A DNA stretch of 64,000 bases. Origin: VXPQ01 sp965232485 (lineage in GTDB: Bacteria; Bacteroidota; Rhodothermia; Rhodothermales; VXPQ01). The position numbers and the translations under genes are program-made. The stretch covers positions 1,302,001 through 1,366,000 of the forward strand of contig OZ246975.1 of assembly GCA_965232485.1 (NCBI GenBank), read 5' to 3'. Below, piece after piece: positions 1-7,214 of the stretch (position 1 is the stretch's first letter; every line of letters begins with the position of its first letter). The notes below the pieces were generated by a model that did no database searches, had not been told where the DNA came from, and worked only from the letters and a program-made list of their open reading frames with translations.

Positions 1-2200
1 CCCCGTCGAACCGGAAGGTGCGTTTCACGGAAATGTCGAGGCGGTGGTAGGTGGGAAGCGCCGCATTGAAAGGACGGTCGTAAATTACGCGCCGCGAGCG
101 CATCAGGTCGAAGACGCTCGCCGCCCGGTCCTCCAGCAGCACAAAACTGTCGAAGGCGATCGGGCGGCTATAGGGGCGTCCGGACCCGAAGGACCAGCGC
201 ACGCTGGCGGCGAACTTCCGCCAGGAAACGCTGGCCAGCACATTGACCTGATGCCGCCGGTCGTGCGGCGGACGGAACGCGAGGGATTCCGTATCGAACC
301 AGTACCGTATGGCCTCGTATTTCGTATGGTACAGCGTGGAGGACAGGCCGTAATTCACAAAGGCGTAGAACGGCGTCTGGCGCATCTCCACCCGCGCCTC
401 CATGCCGATCGAACGCCCACGCGCCGGGTGCAGCCGGGTGGTAAGCGCGGGAAACGCCGTCCATTCCGCCACGAACAGGTTCTGCATGCGCCGATAGAAT
501 CCTTCCGCGGAAACCTCCAGCCAGGGCTTTGGCGTGCCCCGGTAGCCAAGCAACCCGTGGACGGATTTGCCCAGCCGCCCCACCAGCGGGTCCCGTTCGT
601 TTACGTCGTCCTCGGGCCGCGGCACGATAGACCATATCGTAAACACATTGGCCGCGTCGCGGCGGTCCGTAAGGCCCACCACCTCCTGATTGTACATCCC
701 GACGGCGGCGCTGAAATGATGCCTGCCCCGATCCCATGTCGCCCGCAGACGCGGCTCCAGCCAGGGATCGATCCGAACCTGATACCATTGCAGGCGAACG
801 CCCGGGATCAGGCGCAGGCCCCGGCCCAGGTCGAACGTGGATTGGGCATGGAACCCGAACTCCAGAAACGGCCTCGCGGAGGATTCCGGCAGATGAAACA
901 CCCCATCCAGCCGATTGATAGCTTCGCCGGAAACGAGCCCGTCCCATCCCCCCTCCCAGGAAACGCGATCCTTCTTGAACAACGCATGGATTGCAAAGCG
1001 CGTATGGTAAATGCGGGACATGCGAAGTGGCGCGTCCGCAGGGCCAAATTCGGTCTGGTGCCGGGAATGCGACAGATGCACGTTCATTATGACCGGCAGG
1101 ATGCGCGGCGCAATCACCCAGTTCGCTCCGACCGCCTCGTTGTTCCACCGGATTTCTTCGGGCGCCTCGCCTCCCGCCTCCTCGGCGATCGCGCCCCGGT
1201 CGTGCGTCCGGAGGGCACTGATCGAAAGCCTGCTGTTGCGTGTTACCGGGCCATGCAGTTTCGCAAAAAGGTCTCCGAACCGGAATGGCAGGTTCTTGTC
1301 GATCAGCGGTTCGGCGAAACGTTCCAGAAACGACTCCCTGCCTGCAACCAGAAACGACGCATGCCCCGGCACAATGGGCCCTTCTATGCGCAGTGCGCTC
1401 GTGAAGGGAGAAACGCTCGCCATGCCAGCGAACCGGCGGGTGTTGCCGTAGCGGGAAGCAACGTCGATAACCGAGGCGAGCCGTCCCGAATACGCGGCGG
1501 GGAAACCGCCTGAATAAAAATCGACGCGGTTCAGGATATCGGCGGGAAAAGCCGAATAGAACCCAAGCACATGGAACGGCTGATAGATCAGCATCCCGTC
1601 CAGGTGCACAAGATTCTGGGAGGGTTCGCCGCCGCGCACGTAATACTGCCCGCCGCGATCGCCCGTCGTGACGACGCCGGGAAGCACGGTAAGGTAATTC
1701 GCCAGATCGGCGGAAATGTCCGGGGAAGGCACCAGTTCGATCTCTTCGGGAAGAATGCGCTGCCGCCCCGCCGTGATGCGGGCCATGCCATGTTCACGGC
1801 CCGCTTGCACAAACACCTCGTCGAGTTTCGTCCGGGAAGGGACCAGCGCGGCATGTCGCCGGAGGGCGTCCCCCTCAGCAAACGCGAGGGTATCCCGGAA
1901 CGCTTCATACCCTATGAACGAGATGGTCAGTTCGTACGAACCCGGCTCGATCCCCGAAACGATATAGGCGCCGTCCGCATTCGCGGCGACGCCGTACGCG
2001 GGAACCTGCCCGGCGGGAGCGCCAAGTTCCCGAAGGACGGCGGCAGCTCCGGCCAGCGGCTGCCCGTCCGAAACGTCCGTAACGAAACCGCTCAAAGCGG
2101 CCCGGCGGGGCGGAACCTGGGCTTGCGCCTCGGCAGGGCCAAACCACGTCGCAAGCGCCGACAAGGCCGCGATAACAAGAAGTATCCGACGCATAAGCAT
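1..2200 (-). CDS. TonB-dependent outer-membrane receptor with carboxypeptidase-like N-terminal domain (3' end beyond window)
   Basis: The minus-strand frame opens with ATG at 2200 (alternative ATG at 2194) and stays open to base 1, about 733 codons without a stop. It begins with a signal peptide (MRRILLVIAALSALATW, then AEAQAQ), followed by a carboxypeptidase-regulatory-like beta-sandwich (GFVTDVSDGQPLAGA) and a TonB plug with the motifs QYYVRGGEP and NLVHLDGM; the rest reads as an outer-membrane barrel. The last visible residues (YHRLDISVKRTF) resemble the penultimate strands of such barrels, so probably only a few dozen residues are missing. It starts 3 nt after the stop of the DUF4249 gene, a pairing common in Bacteroidota with unknown substrate. 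The IS insertion upstream in the same operon may reduce its expression. Confidence 0.9.
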   Translation of the reverse strand, partial: MLMRRILLVIAALSALATWFGPAEAQAQVPPRRAALSGFVTDVSDGQPLAGAAAVLRELGAPAGQVPAYGVAANADGAYIVSGIEPGSYELTISFIGYEAFRDTLAFAEGDALRRHAALVPSRTKLDEVFVQAGREHGMARITAGRQRILPEEIELVPSPDISADLANYLTVLPGVVTTGDRGGQYYVRGGEPSQNLVHLDGMLIYQPFHVLGFYSAFPADILNRVDFYSGGFPAAYSGRLASVIDVASRYGNTRRFAGMASVSPFTSALRIEGPIVPGHASFLVAGRESFLERFAEPLIDKNLPFRFGDLFAKLHGPVTRNSRLSISALRTHDRGAIAEEAGGEAPEEIRWNNEAVGANWVIAPRILPVIMNVHLSHSRHQTEFGPADAPLRMSRIYHTRFAIHALFKKDRVSWEGGWDGLVSGEAINRLDGVFHLPESSARPFLEFGFHAQSTFDLGRGLRLIPGVRLQWYQVRIDPWLEPRLRATWDRGRHHFSAAVGMYNQEVVGLTDRRDAANVFTIWSIVPRPEDDVNERDPLVGRLGKSVHGLLGYRGTPKPWLEVSAEGFYRRMQNLFVAEWTAFPALTTRLHPARGRSIGMEARVEMRQTPFYAFVNYGLSSTLYHTKYEAIRYWFDTESLAFRPPHDRRHQVNVLASVSWRKFAASVRWSFGSGRPYSRPIAFDSFVLLEDRAASVFDLMRSRRVIYDRPFNAALPTYHRLDISVKRTFRFDG

Positions 2201-2202
2201 GG

Positions 2203-2787
2203 CTACTCTGCCGAATCCTCTATGGCCCCCAGGCAATAGTCGCCGCCTTTCCGCTGTATGAAATCGAAGAACGGCGTGCTGGCAACCGCCCTGCTGGAAG
2301 GATATAATACGGCTTCGTCATTGTACCCTCCAACCACCAGGCCATATCCGTTCTCCACGTTCGAAAGCGTGCCGGGCTGGACCAGCACGCGCTCATCCGA
2401 CGGATCGCCTCCCGGCGGGTCCCAGTCGGGGCTTCCGACCGTGACTTCCAACCCCATGCCCATCAATGCAGGACCATCCCGTACGGGATTTTCCAAATAC
2501 CGTATCCCTGTATCATCATGATAATAGGACCGAATGGTCTCGTACTGACTATTCAGATCAATATCGACTCGCCAACTGTTTTTAATAGCTATTCCATGGT
2601 TTTTATATGGAAATGTGTAATGCTTCAGAGGAGTATTGCACAGATTGTCAGGAGCGAGCCTGTCATAATACCGTACGCTATAGGTGACATCGAACCGAAT
2701 CAAAGCAAAATCGGATGCCCCCGAAACCGTAACTCTAAGATCTCGCGTGCCCGCATCCCCGTCTTCAATATACACCTCTCCGGGCAC
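2203..2787 (-). pseudogene. DUF4249 lipoprotein, C-terminal fragment cut off by an IS element
   Basis: This frame continues the DUF4249 gene beyond the insertion. Its first about 88 codons lie in the 264-bp direct repeat and duplicate the end of the upstream fragment (PGEVYIEDGDAGTRDLRV through QYETIRS). The following residues (YYHDDTGIRYLENPV) occur only here. Removing 982 bp (one repeat plus the element) joins this frame exactly in phase with the N-terminal fragment and gives a protein of about 327-334 residues, a plausible full DUF4249 length. The fragment could be read from a GTG at 2787, but it lacks the lipoprotein signal peptide and would not be exported. It ends 3 nt before the TonB receptor start. 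Confidence 0.8.
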
Positions 2788-2790
2788 CTC
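2527..2790. repeat. 264-bp direct repeat, left copy
   Basis: This segment recurs as 3509-3772 at an offset of 982 bp; I see no mismatch by eye. Both copies belong to the DUF4249 coding sequence, and the IS element lies exactly between them. The duplicated length is far beyond the 3-5 bp target duplications of IS3-family elements. Confidence 0.9.
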
Positions 2791-3508
2791 AGAGGTGGTT
2801 CGGGTTGATTGGACAGATTTCGTGGGAATTTAAGGTGTACTGTTGCGATCTTGTTCCGACGCAATCAACCAGACAAGACCCATGTCGAGACGCACACGCA
2901 GAACCCATAGTCCTTCGTTCAAGGCGAAGGTAGCCCTCGCCGCCGTGCGCGGCGAGAGCACGCTGGCCGAACTCGCCGAACGCTTCGAGGTGCACCCGAA
3001 CCAGATACAGTATCTCGCAGCCGTAATCGACTGGCATAGCCGCAAGGCGCTCGCCCACCGCATATCGAACACGATGGACGCTCGTTTTTGCGTGGAAGCT
3101 CTCGAGGAAGCGATTGCGCGCTATGGCGCTCCAGAGGTTTTCAACACGGATCAGGGGGCGCAGTTCACCTCCGAGGCGTTCACCAGCGCGCTCAAGGCGC
3201 ACGGCGTGCGCATCTCCATGGACGGCAAGGGCCGCTGGCTGGACAACGCGTACGTGGAGCGCTTCTGGCGCAGCCTGAAGCAGGAAGAAGTCTACCGGCG
3301 CGCCTGCGACGCCGTAAGCGAGGCCAGAAAGGGCGTCGCCGACTACCTGCGCTACTTCAACGAAGAGCGACCCCACCAGGGACTTGACGATAGAACGCCC
3401 GACGACGTATACTACAGGCGAAAGCCGCTGACCAAGGCGGCGTAACCCACCGCAGCCCTGCACCTGAAACGACCCGGACTAACTGTCCGAATTTCCCGAA
3501 CCATTTCT
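2791..3508. mobile_element. Internally deleted IS3-family insertion sequence (about 0.7 kb)
   Basis: The ends are imperfect inverted repeats of about 26 bp (2791-2816 and 3483-3508, 19 of 26 positions matching, sharing TGGTTCGGG and GGACAG). If the element proper has TG...CA ends it spans 2796-3503. It encodes one fused fragment of OrfA and OrfB on the plus strand. Complete IS3-family elements are about 1.2-1.5 kb, so roughly half is missing. It sits in the DUF4249 gene in the opposite orientation, between the two 264-bp repeats. It is probably non-autonomous and would need transposase from another copy. Confidence 0.85.
2882..3445 (+). pseudogene. IS3-family transposase remnant: OrfA N-terminus fused in frame to OrfB C-terminus
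   Basis: Residues 1 to about 43 (MSRRTRRTHSPSFKAKVALA ... VHPNQIQ) are the helix-turn-helix start of an IS3 OrfA. The sequence then jumps at about 3010 straight into the OrfB integrase core (YLAAVIDWHSRKALAH). The second catalytic Asp (FNTDQGAQFTS) and the Glu (DNAYVERFWRSLKQEE) of the DDE triad are kept, as is the C-terminal RPHQGLDDRTPDDVY. The DITY-type segment with the first catalytic Asp is gone. OrfA and OrfB are normally joined by programmed frameshifting; here they are simply in frame. The ATG at 2882 matches usual OrfA starts. It cannot be an active transposase. Confidence 0.85.
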
Positions 3509-4165
3509 GGACCGAATGGTCTCGTACTGACTATTCAGATCAATATCGACTCGCCAACTGTTTTTAATAGCTATTCCATGGTTTTTATATGGAAATGTGT
3601 AATGCTTCAGAGGAGTATTGCACAGATTGTCAGGAGCGAGCCTGTCATAATACCGTACGCTATAGGTGACATCGAACCGAATCAAAGCAAAATCGGATGC
3701 CCCCGAAACCGTAACTCTAAGATCTCGCGTGCCCGCATCCCCGTCTTCAATATACACCTCTCCGGGCACCTCTACGTTTGCGGCACTTTTCTTTCCGTCG
3801 GAGCGCGCCACTTCCATGCGATGACGGCTCCCGTATCCAGGCGTGAAATTGGCCCAATAGATATGATCCAGTTGCCCCGTGGCATTGGCCGCAACCGAAT
3901 CCCGCCACACATACGTTTTGCCGCTGCCCAGGTCGGTCGAGGTGACGACCGCATCAAGCGCGTCAACGGATCCCGGGGCAAGCAGGTCTTCCACGGGAGC
4001 AACGAGGACCGTCTGTACAGGCAGCCGGGGATTAAAGACGCCGTACAGCGAGAACGGCTCGTCCACTCCGGCCGGCCCCGCCACATCTTCTTCGCAACCG
4101 GCCAAACACAAAAAAATCAACACATAACCCACAATAAGCAAGGTGCGTGCAATCCGATATGACAT
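3479..4165 (-). pseudogene. DUF4249 lipoprotein, N-terminal fragment
   Basis: The frame starts at ATG 4165 (MSYRIARTLLIVGYVLIF), with a hydrophobic segment and a lipobox LAGC, so the mature protein would be an acylated outer-membrane lipoprotein. A TTG further up (4189) is in frame but less likely. Motifs such as DEPFSLYGVFNP are typical of DUF4249 N-termini. The reading frame ends within the IS terminus, adding a foreign tail RNGSGNSDS after QYETIRS. The product would be about 228 residues instead of about 327. DUF4249 proteins usually accompany TonB receptors; their role is not established. Confidence 0.82.
3509..3772. repeat. 264-bp direct repeat, right copy
   Basis: This is the second copy of the segment at 2527-2790. 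It is flanked on the left by the IS end and on the right by the uninterrupted N-terminal part of DUF4249. Together with the left copy it would allow precise loss of the IS by homologous recombination, restoring the gene. Confidence 0.9.
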
Positions 4166-4182
4166 TTGCGCAGGCTCTTTAT

Positions 4183-4621
4183 CTACCAATTCGCAGTGTC
4201 AAGCTCGGCAACACCTCCTCCTATAGCGCCTGCTTGTCTAATACCTACGACTCGGATATTGCTTGTCGGCGCAACAGTACCACTTACAGGTCCACCATAA
4301 CAGTCATAAGTACACAACGCGCTTGAAATCATCCTTGCGGTCCCATTATGTTGCACTTCATACAACGTATAAATACGTTGGTTGCGGGCCACCTACGGGC
4401 GCATTGTATGCCACTTGCCAATGTCTGCATGTTCCTACGACACCGGTCTGGTCGCTTCGAACTACATGGCCGGATCCTGTGTGGATTTGCACAGTAGCGG
4501 ACGGACAAAACGACTTACCCGCCATATTCTCTGGTTCAGGAGAGATGGCTTCAGGCGTATGTGATGCGATAAGAAACGGAAGCATCAGCACAATGGCCGG
4601 CAGGCCCGTAAAGCGTGTCAT
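4183..4621 (-). pseudogene. Small exported protein of unknown family, probably frameshifted
   Basis: An ATG at 4621 opens a frame with a signal-peptide-like start (MTRFTGLPAIVLMLPFLIAS) that stops after 87 codons at 4358. A second frame, open from about 4392 to a TAG at 4183, reads as normal protein (YTLYEVQHNGTARM ... RVVGIRQAGAIGGG). The two overlap by about 35 bp, and one indel near 4380-4395 would join them into about 145 residues. The stop lies 18 nt before the DUF4249 ATG, so it was probably the first gene of that operon. I do not recognise the family. It could instead be two short genuine ORFs. Confidence 0.35.
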
Positions 4622-4803
4622 GGCTTTAGGTCGGTTTGGTTATGGAAGGCACAGTGTGTGAGGCTATGGGGCAAAGATAAATACGCCCCGACGACATGCA
4701 AGAGCATCTCACATCTTTTTTCCGGAAAACCCCCAGAGCAAAGGCGCCTGAGGCACGCATAGCCCAATAAAAATCACAGGCACAGCACAAACAGAGGGCC
4801 TGG

Positions 4804-4894
4804 GGCGCGCATTGGAACGAAATGTCGGGCGCCGAATACGCACGCCAACCCGTGACCCGACGCACCCTTACGTTTCGTGACAAGGCGCGCCACA
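4804..4894. repeat. 91-bp palindromic repeat, copy A (REP/MITE-like)
   Basis: It matches 4935-5025 at a constant offset of 131 bp with a single mismatch. The unit's own ends are related as inverted repeats: GGCGCGC-ATTG-GAACGAAA at one end, and the reverse complement of TTTCGTGAC-AAGGCGCGCC at the other. A transcript could fold into a long imperfect hairpin. No ORF of its own is evident. Confidence 0.7.
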
Positions 4895-4934
4895 AGGGCC
4901 GCAATCCACGCATCCCGATTTACAAAGGCCCTGT

Positions 4935-5025
4935 GGCGCGCATTGGAACGAAATGTCGGGCGCCGAATACGCACGCCAGCCCGTGACCCGACGCACCCTT
5001 ACGTTTCGTGACAAGGCGCGCCACA
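4935..5025. repeat. 91-bp palindromic repeat, copy B (REP/MITE-like)
   Basis: Second copy of the unit at 4804-4894. The 40-bp gap between the copies is itself bounded by complementary boxes (GCGCGCCACA-AGGGCC and GGCCCTGTGGCGCGC), so the two units form a larger symmetric structure resembling a paired REP arrangement. A related motif (AAGGCGCGCCACAGG) recurs at about 5130-5144. Confidence 0.7.
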
Positions 5026-5074
5026 GGACCAAAAAAACCGCGCAACCTTATTTATTTAACCCGAAAATTTCCAG

Positions 5075-5089
5075 CCTAAATAATTTAGG
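5075..5089. promoter_or_regulatory. Perfect AT-rich palindrome upstream of porQ
   Basis: CCTAAATAATTTAGG is a 15-bp palindrome with 7-bp arms. It lies about 100 nt upstream of the porQ ATG in the only AT-rich patch of this interval. Similar palindromes occur at 50587-50632. It could be an operator or part of a promoter. I found no clear TAnnTTTG box next to it. Confidence 0.35.
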
Positions 5090-5188
5090 CGGACCAGATT
5101 TCTCGCGCCACAGCAAGAGCCATGGAAAGGCGCGCCACAGGCCCGCGCCCCACGCAACATCAAGCCGGGACAATCGTTCGATGACCTT

Positions 5189-6175
5189 ATGCGCGTTTCC
5201 CAACTCCATCCATTCTCCCTTGCGGCAATCCTTGTCCTGACCGGGACGAGCACCCTTCCGGCAGCGGCCCAGTCCGCCCCCACCACCACCTTTTCCTTCC
5301 TGCGGCTCGCCCCTTCAGCGCGAGCCGCCTCCATGGCCAGCGCCTTCTCCGCCGTATACGACGAAGACATCAACGCCTTCTTCTATAATCCCGCCCTGCT
5401 CAACCCCGACATGCACCGCACGCTTTCCGTCACATACCTGAACCACCTGGGAGGCATTCATGCAGGGTTCGTATCGCATGCCCGGCATTGGGACAACGTG
5501 GGCACACTGGGAGCAGGACTGCGCTACGTAACCTGGGGAAGCACCGACGGATACGACGCCGACGGCAACCCCACGGAATCCTTCGGCGCAAACGATGCGG
5601 CGCTCACGGCAGCCTGGGCGCGCAACTACGACGACCGCCTGCGGTACGGAGCCAGCCTCCATGCAGCATTCTCAAGCGTCGAAGCCGCCAGCGCCTCCGC
5701 CTTCGCCGCCGACATCGGAATACTGTACCACATGCCCAAACGGCAACTGGCCATGAGCGCCTCCATGCACCACATAGGCTTCGTTGCAGACGCGCTCGGC
5801 GAAACCAGAGATACATTGCCCCTCGACCTCCGCGCAGGCATATCGAAACGTTTCCGATACCTTCCGCTGCTGGTTTCCCTGTCAGGCTACAACCTGAACC
5901 GGATCGGCGAAGAAAGCGAAGGACGAAGCACAATTTCGGGAGCGCTGCGCCATGTGGCCATGGGGTGGGAATTCTTTTTCGGCGATGCATTCCGGATTCG
6001 CCTCGGATACAACCACCGACAACATCAGGATCTTAAAATCAAAAACCGGCTGGACCTCGCCGGCGTAGGCGTGGGATGCGGAATCAGGGTCGCCGCCTTC
6101 CGTTTCGACTACGCCTTCAACTCATGGTCTACGCTCGGCGGCCTGCACCAGATCACCATACGCACCGGCGTCTGA
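5189..6175 (+). CDS. porQ: PorQ-like type IX secretion system / PorV-family outer-membrane protein
   Basis: The 328-residue protein has a signal peptide (residues about 1-28, ending PAAAQ) and the family's early motif (FSFLRLAPSARAASMA, then VYDEDINAFFYNPALLNP). The remainder is a predicted FadL-like barrel with alternating strands and GLRYVTWGSTDGYD. Length agrees with PorQ (about 330 residues). PorQ belongs to the T9SS export machinery of Bacteroidota and Rhodothermota. A T9SS cargo with a C-terminal sorting domain is encoded at 46-50 kb. The start ATG at 5189 directly precedes the signal peptide. The 3' end overlaps the convergent recombinase gene by 54 bp. Confidence 0.8.
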   Translation: MRVSQLHPFSLAAILVLTGTSTLPAAAQSAPTTTFSFLRLAPSARAASMASAFSAVYDEDINAFFYNPALLNPDMHRTLSVTYLNHLGGIHAGFVSHARHWDNVGTLGAGLRYVTWGSTDGYDADGNPTESFGANDAALTAAWARNYDDRLRYGASLHAAFSSVEAASASAFAADIGILYHMPKRQLAMSASMHHIGFVADALGETRDTLPLDLRAGISKRFRYLPLLVSLSGYNLNRIGEESEGRSTISGALRHVAMGWEFFFGDAFRIRLGYNHRQHQDLKIKNRLDLAGVGVGCGIRVAAFRFDYAFNSWSTLGGLHQITIRTGV

Positions 6176-7120
6176 CCCCTCTTGCGCGTCCTGCGGCGCC
6201 ATGTCCTCCTCTTCCTGCAACAGGCCCTTCCTCCTGAAATAAATACGCGTGGTTTCGAGCGTGCCGTGCCGCATGCGCGCCCGAACCTCCTCAATATCCA
6301 TGCCCGCGCCAAGCCAGATAATCGGAGCGGTGTGCGTCAGGCTATGCGGGCTGACGCCGCTGCGTTTCAGGTTGGCCGCCTCCAGAAGCACATTGATCCG
6401 GCTACGCACGGAGCGCGTATTCAGGCGTTGGCCGTTCGAACGCTGGCCATGCGATACGAATAACGGCTGTTCAGGCGTCCCAGGCGCGCGCGCTTCAAGA
6501 TACGCATTGATTTTTTCAACGACCGGAGGGTCCAGCGGCGCCCGCCGATCCTTGCCCGCGCGCCCCTTCCCCTGCACCCGCAGAAACCCGCCCAGCAAGG
6601 TGTGCTCGATATCCCGTACATCGGCCCGTATCATTTCTATTTCGCTGAGCCCGGCGTACAGCATCAGATACACCATCGCCGAATCCCGTTTTCCAAACAA
6701 GGTCGTGTCGTCCAGCGCCTGCAGAAGTTGCTCGACATCCGCTTCCGTAAGCGCTGCGCGGGAGTGCGTGGACGGGCGGCGGCTTCCCCGCACGGCGCGC
6801 GCCGGATTCTCGTCCATCAACCCGATGGAAACCAGATACTGGCAGAACTGCCGCAACGCGGTCAGGTAGGTGGATACGGACGCCTCGCTCAACGAACGCA
6901 CCGCTACAAGATGATCCTTGTAGGCGCGCACCCCCTCTTCCGAAAAGAGAAACGTATCGGCTTGCCCGGCGAACCACCGCTCAAATTCGTTGAGCGCCCT
7001 GCGATAGGTGCCCACCGTATCGGCGCTTTTTCCCCGAAGATACTCCCGCTCGAAATCCTGCAAACGCTTTGCAAGTTCGTTCGGCGCGAGCTTGAGCGGT
7101 GCGATGTGCGAAGAATCCAT
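6122..7120 (-). CDS. XerC/D-like tyrosine recombinase lacking both catalytic arginines
   Basis: The 332-residue protein has an N-terminal SAM-like core-binding domain (about residues 14-105) and a C-terminal tyrosine recombinase domain (about 120-300). Tyr294 (TTRIYF), His285 (MRHGTLETT), His259 and the beta-hairpin lysine (VQGKGRAGKDRR) are in place. The first arginine, expected in the usual GLR-x-SEL motif, is Ser159 (YAGLSEIEM). The second, expected in H-x-L-R-H, is Thr262 (PHSLTHTA). Both were confirmed at codon level (AGC and ACG). Loss of both argues against normal strand cleavage. It overlaps porQ tail-to-tail and has no other mobile-element gene beside it. It could be a DNA-binding relic or a divergent enzyme. 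Confidence 0.8.
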   Translation of the reverse strand: MDSSHIAPLKLAPNELAKRLQDFEREYLRGKSADTVGTYRRALNEFERWFAGQADTFLFSEEGVRAYKDHLVAVRSLSEASVSTYLTALRQFCQYLVSIGLMDENPARAVRGSRRPSTHSRAALTEADVEQLLQALDDTTLFGKRDSAMVYLMLYAGLSEIEMIRADVRDIEHTLLGGFLRVQGKGRAGKDRRAPLDPPVVEKINAYLEARAPGTPEQPLFVSHGQRSNGQRLNTRSVRSRINVLLEAANLKRSGVSPHSLTHTAPIIWLGAGMDIEEVRARMRHGTLETTRIYFRRKGLLQEEEDMAPQDAQEGSDAGAYGDLVQAAERRP

Positions 7121-7214
7121 TATTGCCCATGATGAAATATCCTGCGATACGCCACAGAATAGCCATCCGAAAGATTAAATACAATAACGGAATTATGAAA
7201 TTGTACGGATACGC

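Larger units (their letters stand above)
4622..5188. other. Gene-free accessory interval with palindromic repeats
   Basis: No convincing coding sequence lies between the small exported ORF and porQ; short ORFs here are by-products of the repeats. It holds two 91-bp palindromic units (4804-4894 and 4935-5025), further GCGCGCC-ACA motifs near 5107-5145, and a local AT-rich patch (about 5045-5090) that probably contains the porQ promoter. Confidence 0.6.

Noticed and set aside
168..1148. 326-codon minus-strand ORF at the left edge
   Set aside because: It lies in a different frame from the receptor, which begins at 2200 and stays open to the window edge. The receptor frame is the one with family motifs.
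44..1513. 489-codon plus-strand ORF at the left edge
   Set aside because: The minus strand carries a TonB receptor across the whole segment with plug and barrel motifs; this ORF is its shadow.
6122..7120. Prophage or integron platform
   Set aside because: No phage structural gene, attC array or cassette gene accompanies the recombinase-like gene; flanking genes are ordinary chromosomal ones.
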